Shown: piece by piece, positions 1 through 9,172 of the stretch
Layout of the letters: every line of letters begins with the position of its first letter
How positions within the stretch are numbered: the first letter of the stretch is position 1
Notes under the pieces: model-generated
What the model was told of the DNA's origin: nothing
The model's database searches: none
What the model saw: only the letters and a program-made list of their open reading frames with translations
Origin: Diphasiastrum complanatum
Lineage: Eukaryota > Streptophyta > Lycopodiopsida > Lycopodiales > Lycopodiaceae
Assembly: GCA_029204225.1 (NCBI GenBank)
Contig: CM055103.1
Span: 51,614,407-51,641,976 of the forward strand
Length of the DNA: 27,570 nt
Direction: 5' to 3'
Program-made: the position numbers and the translations under genes

Positions 1-568
1 TGCAACTTTGTCGCTTTCGCTTCTTACTTTCAGCCTTTTTCTTTACCAAATCCACATCCTTCAATAATTGTAAGTTTTCAATACAAATAGACTGTAAGAC
101 TGATTGTATTTGTTCTAGTTTTGATTTGATATTGATTGTTATCTTCTGTAATGATTCATTATTTTTTTTAAGTTGTTCATTTTCTTCTAACGTCTTTTGG
201 AGATGACAATCTCTATTCTAACAATAAGAGAATATCCGAATTTACTCACCTTCTAAAAAGTGAACTTTATTCATATAAAGTTGTTTTTCATGGTTCTGCA
301 ATCTTTCACAATATCCTAGTAATCCGCTATGCCCATTGCATATCCACGTAACTAAATGAGTTATTGAAGAGAATGTGGGATGTGTCAAAGTGCTTGGATC
401 TTGTGGATATAATGTTTCATCTATCCATAAATCCAAGTTTTTTTTTCCTTCTGTCCTGTAACGAGAAAGATCCTCAGCAGATATTTGAGCTCCTTTGCCT
501 CCTCTTCTCTGCAAAGGTGCCAAATCAATAGGGATATCCACATGTAAATGATATAATGTCATCATCAA
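1..568 (-). pseudogene. Partial gene of unknown function with coiled coil (window-truncated)
   Basis: I do not recognise this family. The first block (565 down to 250) gives about 105 residues, soluble and mixed in composition, beginning at an ATG run near 565. It ends at a consensus donor (GTGAGT, from 249). If a 63-nt intron is removed to the acceptor TTAG ending at 187, the frame joins exactly to a second block (186 to 1). That block is rich in E, K, L, N and Q, with heptad-like spacing typical of a coiled coil, and ends in a basic KKRKR-type stretch that could be a nuclear localisation signal. Without splicing, the first block stops at 242-244 and the second lies in another frame. The gene runs off the left edge, so its C-terminus is unseen. 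It could be a host gene fragment or an accessory ORF of an unrecognised transposon. The intron is inferred and is at the short end for plants. Confidence 0.4.
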
Positions 569-989
569 AAAAATAATAGAGTAATCAGTTTCATCAAAGT
601 ACTATGACCAGATTCTATAAAGCAAAACAAAATACTCATCTTTGACTATATTATATACTATGTACGATCAATCCAATCTCCATGCTTGTATGCTTGATTC
701 AAATTTGGAAATGCTGCTCATTTTTTCATTCCAATAGGTAGTTGGCGCTCATATTTTCATTCTCGTGGAAGGAATGCATATGTAAACATTTTGCAATTTT
801 TCCAGATTCGAATTTGAGGATGGCAGTCATATTCTAGATCCAGTGAAAATATTGCTCTTTTCGTAACCAATGGATGAAATATTTTTGAATTTAGTCAAGT
901 TATACTGCGAACTGTTAACAGTTTTTAACTGTGACTATAGACACTATGGTTAGATCATTGGGAGTTGGGGAGGCCTTGGGAGTGGTGTG
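569..989. other. Non-coding stretch, nothing recognised
   Basis: AT-rich DNA with no ORF of note on either strand. I see no LTR ends or terminal inverted repeats. It separates the unknown minus-strand gene from Copia relic B, whose recognisable integrase starts near 1077. Confidence 0.5.
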
Positions 990-1076
990 GGCAAGCAAAT
1001 AAACAATTTTTTTTTATATTTTGATATTTTTCTATATCCTACATGGCATTCCTTAAAAGGTCTTTTTGATATTGAG

Positions 1077-2057
1077 AACTCCTCTAATGGTAGCACCAGT
1101 ACATTGATTACACGAGGTAGAAGAAAAGACAACTTGTATCACTTGAAGGTACGCCTACCTACAGATCAATCACATCAAACCCATGATGATTCGTCATATG
1201 TTCTATGGCATAGGAGACTATGCCATATGAATTCAATGGCATTGTATCAAGCAAGCCATCATGGAGCTATCACAGGGGTGAGCATCTCGAATGCAACCAG
1301 TTTGATGACTTGTGATGCATGTATAAAAGACAGGATGTCATGTACTCTTTTTGTCAAGGACTTCTACAGAACAACAAAGATTCTGGAGCTAGTACATTCA
1401 TACATCTTTGGACCTTTCGACATAATCTCAGTAGGAGGCTCGAAGTACTATATTACCTTTATTGATGACTACAATAAGTTTGCCAGAATTTACTTCATTC
1501 ACAACAAATCAAATGCATTTGATAGGTTCACAATGTATGTGAGCTGGGCAAAAGGATGCTCAGGAAACAAGGTGTAGCAAATCAGAATAGACCAGGATCA
1601 AGAATACATCTCAAACCGATTCACTGATTTCTGCAATGAATGAGAAATCATTCACAGAAGGACATCATCATATACATCGCAGCACAATGGTATTGCAGAA
1701 AGAAAGAATAGGGTTCTGATGGAAGCTGCTAGGTGCATGATGGCCTATTCTAAGGCTCCAAGAGTGTTGTGGACTGAAGCAATATCCACATCTACATACA
1801 TTCAGAATAGGACAGGAAAATTTGGTGTTTCTCACACAGCACATATGAACTATGGTGGGGTAGAAAACCCAATCTGACTCATATTCGAATCCTTGGTTGT
1901 GCAGCATACACACATGTTCCTGACAAGCTTCGAAAGAAGCTTAATGAGAAAGCAGAACAAGGATATCTTGTAGGATATGATAATCATTTGTCATACTACA
2001 AAATCTATATGCTAGAGACAAACATAGTGAATACAGTCAGAGACGTCAAGTGTGATG
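1077..2057 (+). pseudogene. Copia integrase remnant (relic B)
   Basis: Integrase domain of a Ty1/Copia Pol. A zinc-binding HHCC module is visible (WHRRLCHMN, then CDACIKD at about 1310-1330). It is followed by a DDE core with YITFIDDYNKFARIYFI near 1450-1500, then a degenerate RIDQDQEY and HNGIAERKN (about 1690-1710). The first catalytic aspartate, normally in an HSD motif, reads as tyrosine (HSYIFG, about 1397). Stops interrupt at 1575-1577 (TAG) and near 1641 (TGA), and later frames shift. The final recognisable part is the usual integrase C-terminal pattern (FGCAAYTHVPDKLR, then VRDVKCDE near 2040-2057). It cannot be active: the catalytic triad is broken and the frame interrupted. Confidence 0.85.
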
Positions 2058-2612
2058 AGACCTGATGCTAGCTGGGAATCTCTTAAGGATGACTACAAAA
2101 GTGTCTCAGGAGGATGTACCATCGCAGTAGGAGCAACAATTCTCTGGGTTAGCAAAAAGCAGACCATCGTAGCTCAGTCATCCTGCGAAGCAGAACACAT
2201 AACAACAACGAAGATGGCCAATGAAATTACTTGGCTCAAAAAGTTCATTGACAAACTAGGTGAAACGAGGAATGAACCTCTGATTTTGCAGATGGACAAT
2301 ACATCCTCAATACACCTAACAAAGGATCCCGTGTTTCACTCAAGGACGAAACACATTGCAATCAAGTACCACTTGATAAGGGATCTGATTGAAAAGAAGA
2401 AGTTGCAAACAACTTTCATTGGAATGAAGAACATGGCTGCTGACATCTTCACAAAGGCCTTAGACAAAGCCCTGTTCGAAAAACAGAGGAGCAGTCTTGG
2501 AGTCATAAAGCTATCACGCTTTGAGAGGGAGCTGAAGAAACAAAGTGTTTCTATTACCAAAGCTCTACTAGCTCTCAACAAAAGTGTCTGTCTACATTCT
2601 GGAGGATTGTAG
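2058..2612 (+). pseudogene. Copia RNase H fragment (relic B)
   Basis: C-terminal RNase H of a Copia Pol, open for 186 codons. Visible family motifs are DASW (first catalytic Asp region), SGGCTIAVGATILWVSKKQ, SSCEAEH (the SSxEAEY box with Y changed to H), the MDNTSS box (normally CDN) and HSRTKHIAIKYH, then AADIFTKAL. It follows directly on integrase sequence, so the intervening RT is deleted. The first in-frame ATG (2052) lies in the fused junction and is not a natural start. A tail of about 50 residues follows FTKAL, ending at the TAG just before the probable polypurine tract and LTR start. Confidence 0.85.
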
Positions 2613-2671
2613 AAACGATATAACAGGCAATGACCAACAATCATATCTGAACTCCAACCAAATTCATTCGT

Positions 2672-2854
2672 GTTTTGTAGCTCTCTCTCAATCCGTTTAT
2701 GACTAACCTTGGTGTAACAGATCGGAAGGCTCTTATCAGAGTCATGAGATATCTTCGAGCTACTATGGACTTTTGCATTTGTTATGGAGCAGTCGGGAAT
2801 GACAAACTCAGTTTACTCAATGGGTACACAGATGCAAGTTGGGCAGGAGATGTA
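2672..2854 (+). pseudogene. Copia RT tail / RNase H start (relic D, left piece)
   Basis: Fragment of Copia Pol from the end of RT into RNase H: SLSQ-like residues, then MTNLGVTDRKALIRVMRYLRA, GYTDASWAGD, and a break. It matches the minus-strand relic E near 26900-27050 residue for residue over most of its length. The reading frame is interrupted at 2854 by the end of element A. It resumes at 8720 in the same order, with ATGTA present on both sides, so this is the left half of one gene split by insertion. Homology begins around 2672, immediately after relic B, so the 5' part of D is lost. Confidence 0.88.
2850..2854. repeat. Target-site duplication of element A, left copy (ATGTA)
   Basis: Five bases directly before the TGTGAA start of the left LTR. 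The same ATGTA follows the right LTR at 8715-8719. Copia elements generate 5-bp target duplications, so this fixes the insertion boundaries. Confidence 0.95.
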
Positions 2855-3507
2855 TGTGAAAAACTCAGATCCAAAAGATGCTAAAGTTTCATAAAGATCT
2901 TGGCCATGGAAGTTATGCACATCTAGATTGAAAAAATGATAGAAATTGTGATGTTAAGCATACTAAACATCAACTAAACATCAAAATCTGATCATAAGCT
3001 TCCACAAACAGAAACTTGCTGTCCCTGTCCGTACTTCAGAGCCTACAACCTGCATTTCACACGTGTGAAGCCATAGCAACAAAGAAATCACAATTCTAGT
3101 GGCTAGAATGCAAGATATGAACAAAAAAGTGAGAGAGAAGAAGATGGATCTTCAAAGAGCATAACATTCATTCAATAGAATGAAAATGAGATGTGTACAT
3201 ACTCGTGGAGATGGCTATTTATAGCAGCCATAGTGCCTCTTGGCCACTTGTCTTATGATAGGCTAAAATTGGGGTCCAATAGGATTCACCCATATACCTA
3301 GAAATTTGGTCAAATAGGAATGCACCAAATTATGAGCCAATAGAAGAGCTCCACACTCGACCTCCTCTAATTAATGTGACCTCAAAAGTAGTGTACACAT
3401 ACTTTGGGCCTCTACATACATGTATGAACCTATCTCTAACTTTTATTTGGCCATAGGCCTACAAAATCTCAAGTTAGGAAAATACTACTAGTTGACAATT
3501 TTTCACA
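2855..3507 (-). repeat. 3' LTR of element A
   Basis: 653 bp, plus-strand ends TGTGAAAAAC...TTTTTCACA. It matches 8061-8714 apart from a one-base A-run length difference. On the element's strand it begins right after the polypurine tract and contains the stop codon of pol (TGA at 3503-3505). It carries the palindrome TTCACACGTGTGAA at 3056-3069 and a TATA-like GCTATAAATAGC at 3214-3225. Confidence 0.96.
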
Positions 3508-6500
3508 CTCCCTCTTCAACTAGTTTTAGCATAGATTTAGAAAGTACACCAAGACTTGTTCTATGCTTGAAAAATAAGTCCTTTCCCAATGCTTTGGTAA
3601 AGATATCAGCCACACATTCCTTTGATGGGACATGTTCAAGCTTGATCTCTTTTGCCAACACTTGTTCTCTCACAAAATGGTAAGCCACCTCGATATGTTT
3701 GCTCCTTGCATGGAAAACCGGATTGCTTGCTAGACTTTGGGCTGAAAGGTTGTCACAAAAGATGATTGGACTCTCTGAAAAATCCAGCAAATGAAGCTCC
3801 ATAATCATCCTCTTGATCCACACCATCTCCTTTGTGCATGATGTCAAAGCTTTGTACTCGGCCTCACTAGAAGAAAGTGATATAGTTGCTTGTTTCTTCG
3901 ACATCCATGAGATAGCTCCATCACCTATGAAAATAGCATGTGCATTTATGGATTTTCTATCCATAAGGTCTCCTGCAAAATCTGAATCTGAAAAACCAAA
4001 TAAGTTAGGTGATGATCCTCTATAAACAATGCCAAAATCTTTTGTTCCCGAGATGTATCTCAAGATCCTCTTTCCTAGTTTCCAATGTTCTATGCTAGGA
4101 TCTTGCATGAATTGGCTTAATCTACCAACACAATAAGATAAATCAGGTCTTGTGATGGTTAGATATATAAGAGAACCTATTAGCTTCCTATAGAGAGTAA
4201 TGTCCTCGAAGGATCTTTCATTACCTCTTATAGTTAGCTTTACATGTGATTCCATAGGTGTATCAATAGGATTTGCATCTACCATATGAAATCTATTGAG
4301 AATAGAAATAGCATACTTCTCTTGTGAAATAAAAGTGATTTGAGAAGTTCTAATTACTTCTATTCCTAAGATATAGCTCAAAAGACCAAGATCATGCACT
4401 TCAAATTCCTTTTTTAGTGCTTTCTTGATATCTTCTATATCTTCCTTGTTCCCTCCACTTAAAATAATGTCATCCACATAAATTAGAAGGATTGTAACAT
4501 CATTAGCACTAATTCTAAAGTAAAGTGAATGATCATACTCACTCATAGTGAAGTTTTGAGAAAGTAGAAAAGAGTTAAGCCTAGCATACCAACTCCTTGG
4601 TGCTTGCTTAAGACCATACAAACTTTTTTGTAGAAAACACACATGATTAGGCTTGCTATGAGAAACATAGCTCTCGGGTTGCTCCATGTAGACTTCCTCT
4701 TCAAGATCACCATTCAAGAAAGCATTAGAAATGTCTAATTGCCAAAGATCCCATCCATAAAGAGTTGCAAGGGAAATGATTACTCTTATGCTCACCATCT
4801 TTGCCACGGGTGCAAAGGTTTCCTCATAGTCAATGCCATGCTCTTGAGCATAACCTTTAGCCACCAACCTTGCCTTGAACTTGTTGATAGATCCATCTTG
4901 ATTTGTCTTTACCTTGAAGATCCATTTGCATCCAATTGCACTTTTGCCCTTTGGAAGCTCCACCAATCTCCATGTGTTGTTCTTCATAAGTGCTTCAAAC
5001 TCAAGATCCATTGCTTGGATCCATTCCTCTTCTTGCCTTGCTTCATCTACACATGAAGGTACATCAAAAGAAGTTAGGAAAGCATAGTTGGATCCATCCA
5101 CCACTTGCTTACCTTTGCCATCATAAGTGAGCCTTGAGGGTTTCACTTTATGCCTTGGAGTTCTCCTTGGAATTTGACTTGAAGAGGCTTCTTCAACATC
5201 CACATCCAATGTGTCATCAACTCCATTGTCATCAAGCACATTAGTTGCAACAACACCATCATCACTTGAAACAACTTTTGGAATGTTACTTTCATCAAAA
5301 ATGACATCCCTACTTGTGAACACTTTCTTGATTGAAGGAACATAAATCCTATATGCTTTGCTTACTTCACTATAACCAACAAAAATGCCCTTTCTTGAAG
5401 ATGGATCCTCCTTAGTTCTATCATCAAGAGTAATGTTGAAGTAGCAAATGCATCCAAAAGTTCTTAGAAACTTGACATTAGGCTTCGTACCAAACAAAGC
5501 TTCAAAAGGGGTTTTTCCTTCCAATACAACACTTGGCCATCTATTGCAAAGGAAATTTGCACACAACAAAGCATCACTCCAAAAAGGTTTAGGAAGATTA
5601 GCATTCAATCTCATTGCCTTTGCACTCTCACACAAGGTTCTATTCTTCCTCTCGGCCACTCCATTTTGTTGTGGTGTTCTTGGACATGTGTACTCCCTCT
5701 TGATCCCATGCTCATCGCAAAAGGCTTTGAATTTGTTAGAAATGTATTCACCACCATTGTCGCTCCTCAAGCATTTGATTTTGGTTGTAAATTGAGTCTC
5801 AATAGCAACTTTGAACTTGACAAACACATCAAACATCTCATCCTTGCTCTTTAGTAGATAAACCCAACAAAATCTACTAAAATCATCAATGAAAGTTACA
5901 TACATCTTAGCACCTCCATTGCTAATTGTAGTAACACCATGAATATCCGAATGCAAGAGAGAAAAAGGCATCTTAGATCTAGATATAGATCTAGTATATG
6001 GCAATCTATGTGATTTAGACAAAGCACATTCTTCACAAACATGATTCAAGCAAGTAAGAGACTTGGGAAGTCCCCTTACTACCTCCTTTTTGGCTATTAC
6101 CTCCAAGGCCTTGTAGTTGAGATGTCCCATCCTTTTATGCCATACCTCTTGAATTGACATTTGTTCATTTGCCATGCATCCAACTTGGTTAGCAACAACA
6201 CATGCATCAAGCTTGAACAATTTCCCTTGCCTTTTCCCTTTTGCAATGATACTACACCCCTTTTTGATCAAGCAAGCATCACCAACAAACTCAACTTTGA
6301 ATCCTTTGTCAAGCATTTGGCTTACACTAAGTAAGTTCTTGGTAATGGATGGAATGAGCAAAACATCTTTCAATTCTATATTCCTATTTGTAGAAAGTGA
6401 AATAGGAATTGTGCCAATCCCCTTGATTGTACACTCACCATCATTTGCGGTATAGATTACCTTCCTATCACCATCAAATGCCATTAAAGATGAAAAATAC

Positions 6501-6634
6501 TCTTTATGATATGTCATATGAGAAGTGGCTCCACTATCAATCCACCAAGGATCAATGTCTCCATGATTAGCCAACAAGCAAGATGACATAACAAAAGCAT
6601 CATTTGAAAGAAAGCTCATCCCCACCCTCATCAA
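3503..6634 (-). CDS. pol: Copia Pol polyprotein, intact (element A)
   Basis: 1,043 codons uninterrupted. Domains in order: aspartic protease with WWIDSGATSHM (catalytic D33); integrase zinc finger H166/H171/C200/C203; integrase core with D230 (HSDIHG), D292 (RSDNGGEY) and E328 (GVAERKN); an acidic, serine-rich linker at about 450-500; reverse transcriptase about 535-780 with YMEQP, LYGLKQAP and catalytic YVDD (719-722); RNase H about 878-1015 with SDSDFAGD, SSSEAEY and CDN (D961). All expected catalytic residues are present. The open frame is in the same frame as gag and separated from it by a single TAA (6638-6640). The first ATG is at 6631, and the upstream TTG is unlikely to be a real start. 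The last residues (LVEEGV) are encoded by the polypurine tract, and the stop lies in the LTR. Expression probably needs stop readthrough or a derived transcript. Confidence 0.96.
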   Translation of the reverse strand: MMRVGMSFLSNDAFVMSSCLLANHGDIDPWWIDSGATSHMTYHKEYFSSLMAFDGDRKVIYTANDGECTIKGIGTIPISLSTNRNIELKDVLLIPSITKNLLSVSQMLDKGFKVEFVGDACLIKKGCSIIAKGKRQGKLFKLDACVVANQVGCMANEQMSIQEVWHKRMGHLNYKALEVIAKKEVVRGLPKSLTCLNHVCEECALSKSHRLPYTRSISRSKMPFSLLHSDIHGVTTISNGGAKMYVTFIDDFSRFCWVYLLKSKDEMFDVFVKFKVAIETQFTTKIKCLRSDNGGEYISNKFKAFCDEHGIKREYTCPRTPQQNGVAERKNRTLCESAKAMRLNANLPKPFWSDALLCANFLCNRWPSVVLEGKTPFEALFGTKPNVKFLRTFGCICYFNITLDDRTKEDPSSRKGIFVGYSEVSKAYRIYVPSIKKVFTSRDVIFDESNIPKVVSSDDGVVATNVLDDNGVDDTLDVDVEEASSSQIPRRTPRHKVKPSRLTYDGKGKQVVDGSNYAFLTSFDVPSCVDEARQEEEWIQAMDLEFEALMKNNTWRLVELPKGKSAIGCKWIFKVKTNQDGSINKFKARLVAKGYAQEHGIDYEETFAPVAKMVSIRVIISLATLYGWDLWQLDISNAFLNGDLEEEVYMEQPESYVSHSKPNHVCFLQKSLYGLKQAPRSWYARLNSFLLSQNFTMSEYDHSLYFRISANDVTILLIYVDDIILSGGNKEDIEDIKKALKKEFEVHDLGLLSYILGIEVIRTSQITFISQEKYAISILNRFHMVDANPIDTPMESHVKLTIRGNERSFEDITLYRKLIGSLIYLTITRPDLSYCVGRLSQFMQDPSIEHWKLGKRILRYISGTKDFGIVYRGSSPNLFGFSDSDFAGDLMDRKSINAHAIFIGDGAISWMSKKQATISLSSSEAEYKALTSCTKEMVWIKRMIMELHLLDFSESPIIFCDNLSAQSLASNPVFHARSKHIEVAYHFVREQVLAKEIKLEHVPSKECVADIFTKALGKDLFFKHRTSLGVLSKSMLKLVEEGV
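3508..3520 (-). other. Polypurine tract of element A
   Basis: On the minus strand GTTGAAGAGGGAG, abutting the LTR start TGTGAAAAATTG. It primes plus-strand DNA synthesis in LTR elements. It is also translated as the end of Pol. Confidence 0.92.
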
Positions 6635-6637
6635 TAG

Positions 6638-7453
6638 TTAGATTGGTTTGCTTTTCCCCTTGATCCCTCTTTTTCTTAAACAATCACTAGCAAAATGCCC
6701 TTTGACTCCACAATAGAAACATTTTAGCTTAGATCTATCCTTCTTTTTGCCAAAAGTAGAGTGCTCACCTTGGTCTTGCCCTTTAGACCAATTGCTTTTA
6801 CCTTTGCCCTTGAACTTGCCTTTAGAGAACATTGCCTCCTCTTCTCCTCCTTGAGATGTAGAAGATGCTCCCACTCTTGCTTGCAACCTGAATTCTTCAG
6901 CCAACAAGACCTCTTGCAAGTCTCCAACACTTGGTAAACATTTTTGGATAGCATAACTTTGAACAAGATTAGCATGATCATCCAACAAGCCATTGAGAAT
7001 CACTTGAACAAGCTCCTCATTATTTATGCCATCATTAATGCATGCTAACTCATCATTCAATGCTTTAACTCTCAAAACAAAAGCATGTCCACTCTCACTC
7101 TTCTTTTGCATACAAGAAAAGATTTGCCTTCTTAAAGTCAACACTCTAGAAGTAGACTTGGATTCATAAACCTTCTTCAAGGCTTCCCAAGCTTCACTAG
7201 ATGATGTGCACTTACCAACCTCTTTGATAAGCTCATTTGTCACATTCATCTTGATCATGTGAAGGGCTTTCTTTGCCCTCTTGTCATACCTCAATTGTTC
7301 TTGAGGTGCCAAAGGTCTCTCCTCCACACCTACAACAATATCCATCAACTCATTCATCTCAAGCAAAGACTCCATCCTTACTTTCCAAGTAGAATAGTTG
7401 AGGGAGGTAAGCCTATCATTGCTTTCCAACATGTAGCCTCCATTTGTAGCCAT
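6638..7453 (-). CDS. gag: Copia Gag, intact (element A)
   Basis: 271-residue Gag, forming the virus-like particle that packages element RNA. The N-terminal part carries the usual plant Copia Gag core (LNYSTWKVRMESLLE, later VILNGLLDDHANLVQSYAIQ). It is followed by a lysine- and glycine-rich basic stretch and one CCHC zinc knuckle, CFYCGVKGHFASDC (about 245-258), for RNA binding. ATG at 7453-7451 is the natural start: it aligns with the start of Gag in C (21114) and in G (11940). It ends with TAA at 6640-6638, two codons before the first downstream TTG and three before the ATG of pol, in the same frame. A Gag-Pol fusion would need readthrough of this one stop. Confidence 0.95.
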   Translation of the reverse strand: MATNGGYMLESNDRLTSLNYSTWKVRMESLLEMNELMDIVVGVEERPLAPQEQLRYDKRAKKALHMIKMNVTNELIKEVGKCTSSSEAWEALKKVYESKSTSRVLTLRRQIFSCMQKKSESGHAFVLRVKALNDELACINDGINNEELVQVILNGLLDDHANLVQSYAIQKCLPSVGDLQEVLLAEEFRLQARVGASSTSQGGEEEAMFSKGKFKGKGKSNWSKGQDQGEHSTFGKKKDRSKLKCFYCGVKGHFASDCLRKRGIKGKSKPI

Positions 7454-8048
7454 GTTGCAATGATTGATCTCTGATCTTTGACCTGTTCCAATGCACTAAG
7501 CACTCTCTTGAATCAACAAATGAACCACAAGAAGAAATCACAAAGATTTGGAACCTAAAACCTTACTTTTTCTCTCTTTTCCTCACTTTTTTCTCAATTT
7601 TAGCCACTAGTTTTATGATTTCTTGATCAAACCAAGACCAAACCTCAATATACTTGCTTTTCCCTCACTCCTAAGATTGAAATACACTCTTGAATCATTC
7701 AGCAAACTGAAAATCAGAGGGTTACATCAATTTGAAGTTTTTGACATGAAGAAGCAAGAAATTGAATCAAAAAACTATATGCTAGAATGGAAAACTAATA
7801 GGATCTTGTTGGATCTTGCATCTCCTCTTTCCAAAACAATTTTTGTCTCCTTATTCTGATAAGTATAGAGGGAATTCGCCCTACTTCAATTGAAATGCAT
7901 ACAAATGATGTTTTGATCACAAAGATCCAATTTCTACACATAAATCAACAAGATTTTTAGCTAGAAACTTGATTGGAATGCTACAAAAGCAAACTCGCCC
8001 ACAAATCTCTTCTAAATCTGGCAAAACCTGCACATTTGGCCGCCTAAT
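7454..8048 (-). other. 5' leader of element A
   Basis: About 595 bp between the primer site and the gag ATG, as in the relatives C and G. No conserved ORF is seen. It presumably holds the packaging signal, but nothing recognisable marks it. Confidence 0.7.
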
Positions 8049-8060
8049 GCTCTGATACCA
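8049..8060 (-). other. tRNA-iMet primer-binding site of element A
   Basis: Minus-strand TGGTATCAGAGC directly inside the 5' LTR, complementary to the 3' end of plant initiator-Met tRNA. This is the standard primer of plant Copia elements. Confidence 0.95.
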
Positions 8061-8714
8061 TGTGAAAAACTCAGATCCAAAAGATGCTAAAGTTTCATAA
8101 AGATCTTGGCCATGGAAGTTATGCACATCTAGATTGAAAAAAATGATAGAAATTGTGATGTTAAGCATACTAAACATCAACTAAACATCAAAATCTGATC
8201 ATAAGCTTCCACAAACAGAAACTTGCTGTCCCTGTCCGTACTTCAGAGCCTACAACCTGCATTTCACACGTGTGAAGCCATAGCAACAAAGAAATCACAA
8301 TTCTAGTGGCTAGAATGCAAGATATGAACAAAAAAGTGAGAGAGAAGAAGATGGATCTTCAAAGAGCATAACATTCATTCAATAGAATGAAAATGAGATG
8401 TGTACATACTCGTGGAGATGGCTATTTATAGCAGCCATAGTGCCTCTTGGCCACTTGTCTTATGATAGGCTAAAATTGGGGTCCAATAGGATTCACCCAT
8501 ATACCTAGAAATTTGGTCAAATAGGAATGCACCAAATTATGAGCCAATAGAAGAGCTCCACACTCGACCTCCTCTAATTAATGTGACCTCAAAAGTAGTG
8601 TACACATACTTTGGGCCTCTACATACATGTATGAACCTATCTCTAACTTTTATTTGGCCATAGGCCTACAAAATCTCAAGTTAGGAAAATACTACTAGTT
8701 GACAATTTTTCACA
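8061..8714 (-). repeat. 5' LTR of element A (promoter LTR)
   Basis: 654 bp, the other copy of 2855-3507, flanked on its right by the target duplication ATGTA. It is upstream of gag on the minus strand, so it supplies the promoter of the element. Palindrome TTCACACGTGTGAA lies at 8263-8276. Confidence 0.96.
8421..8432 (-). promoter_or_regulatory. Probable TATA box of element A
   Basis: Minus-strand GCTATAAATAGC inside the 5' LTR, a good plant TATA match. Transcription would start about 30 bp to the left, near 8390. The equivalent positions in C and G also hold TATA motifs. Confidence 0.7.
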
Positions 8715-8719
8715 ATGTA
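8715..8719. repeat. Target-site duplication of element A, right copy (ATGTA)
   Basis: Identical to 2850-2854. Relic D sequence resumes immediately afterwards. Confidence 0.95.
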
Positions 8720-9126
8720 GACACTTAGAAATCCACCTCTAGATTTACATTCTTCCTAACAATGGTCCTATTTCCTGGAACAATCACAAGCAATCTTCGA
8801 TAGCTCTATCTTCCACTGAATCGGAGTATATCACAGCCTCTCAAGCTACAAAGAAGGCAGTTTTGTTGAGAAACTTATTTTTAGATATCAGTCTGAATCA
8901 ATATGCTCCAACATTATTATTCTGTGATAATCAAAGTGTGATTGCCTTATCAGCCAACCCTAGATTTCATTCTAGGAGTAAGCACATTGAGCTTAAGTAT
9001 CACTATGTCAAAAGCAAAGTTCTCAATGAAGAGATCAGATTGCAGTACTGTAGAACGCAAGATATGACAGTAGATTTTTTTACCAAAGCATTATGTGTGG
9101 AAACACACAGAAGGTTTTGTGCTTAA
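8720..9126 (+). pseudogene. Copia RNase H (relic D, right piece)
   Basis: Continuation of the gene interrupted at 2854. After the insertion the residues run DT-stop-KSTSRFTFF, shift frame by one, then continue with SWNNHKQSSIALSSTESEY, FCDNQSVIALSANPRFHSRSKHIELKYHY and VDFFTKAL. This is the RNase H of a Copia Pol, with SSTESEY and CDN boxes kept. The closest relative in the window is relic E (26425-26900), which aligns throughout. It ends with a TAA at 9124. The early TAG (8725-8727 region) and one frameshift show it was already decaying, or has decayed since the insertion. Confidence 0.9.
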
Positions 9127-9160
9127 CTAAGTTTGAAGGTCAAGGCATTCAAAAATTCAG

Positions 9161-9172
9161 ATTAAGAGGGAG
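9161..9172 (+). other. Polypurine tract of relic D
   Basis: ATTAAGAGGGAG immediately before TGTTGGATTA, the probable LTR start. It lies about 35 bp after the pol stop, the usual layout of a Copia 3' end. Relic E has the equivalent run of G at 26417-26427 on the minus strand. Confidence 0.85.

Larger units (their letters stand above)
990..2640 (+). mobile_element. Copia relic B, internally deleted
   Basis: Degenerate Ty1/Copia pol remnant on the plus strand. Pol order is kept (integrase zinc finger, integrase core, integrase C-terminal region, RNase H), but the whole reverse transcriptase is missing between about 2057 and 2066. No 5' LTR, primer site or gag is visible. A purine-rich stretch (ggaggatt) followed by TGTAGAAACG near 2608 may be the polypurine tract and the first bases of a 3' LTR. 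That LTR would be cut off after 40-60 bp by relic D. Its RNase H is clearly different from that of A and of D/E, so it belongs to another Copia lineage. Confidence 0.8.
2855..8714 (-). mobile_element. Young Copia LTR retrotransposon A (5,860 bp)
   Basis: Complete Ty1/Copia element on the minus strand. It has two LTRs of 653 and 654 bp with TG...CA ends, a tRNA-iMet primer site (8049-8060), a polypurine tract (3508-3520), an intact gag and an intact pol in protease-integrase-RT-RNase H order. The LTRs differ by eye only by one A in a homopolymer (six A versus seven), so insertion is very recent. Target duplication ATGTA flanks both ends. It sits inside relic D, splitting its RNase H. It is the only element in the window that could supply enzymes in trans to C and G, whose LTR ends it closely resembles. 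Confidence 0.97.
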
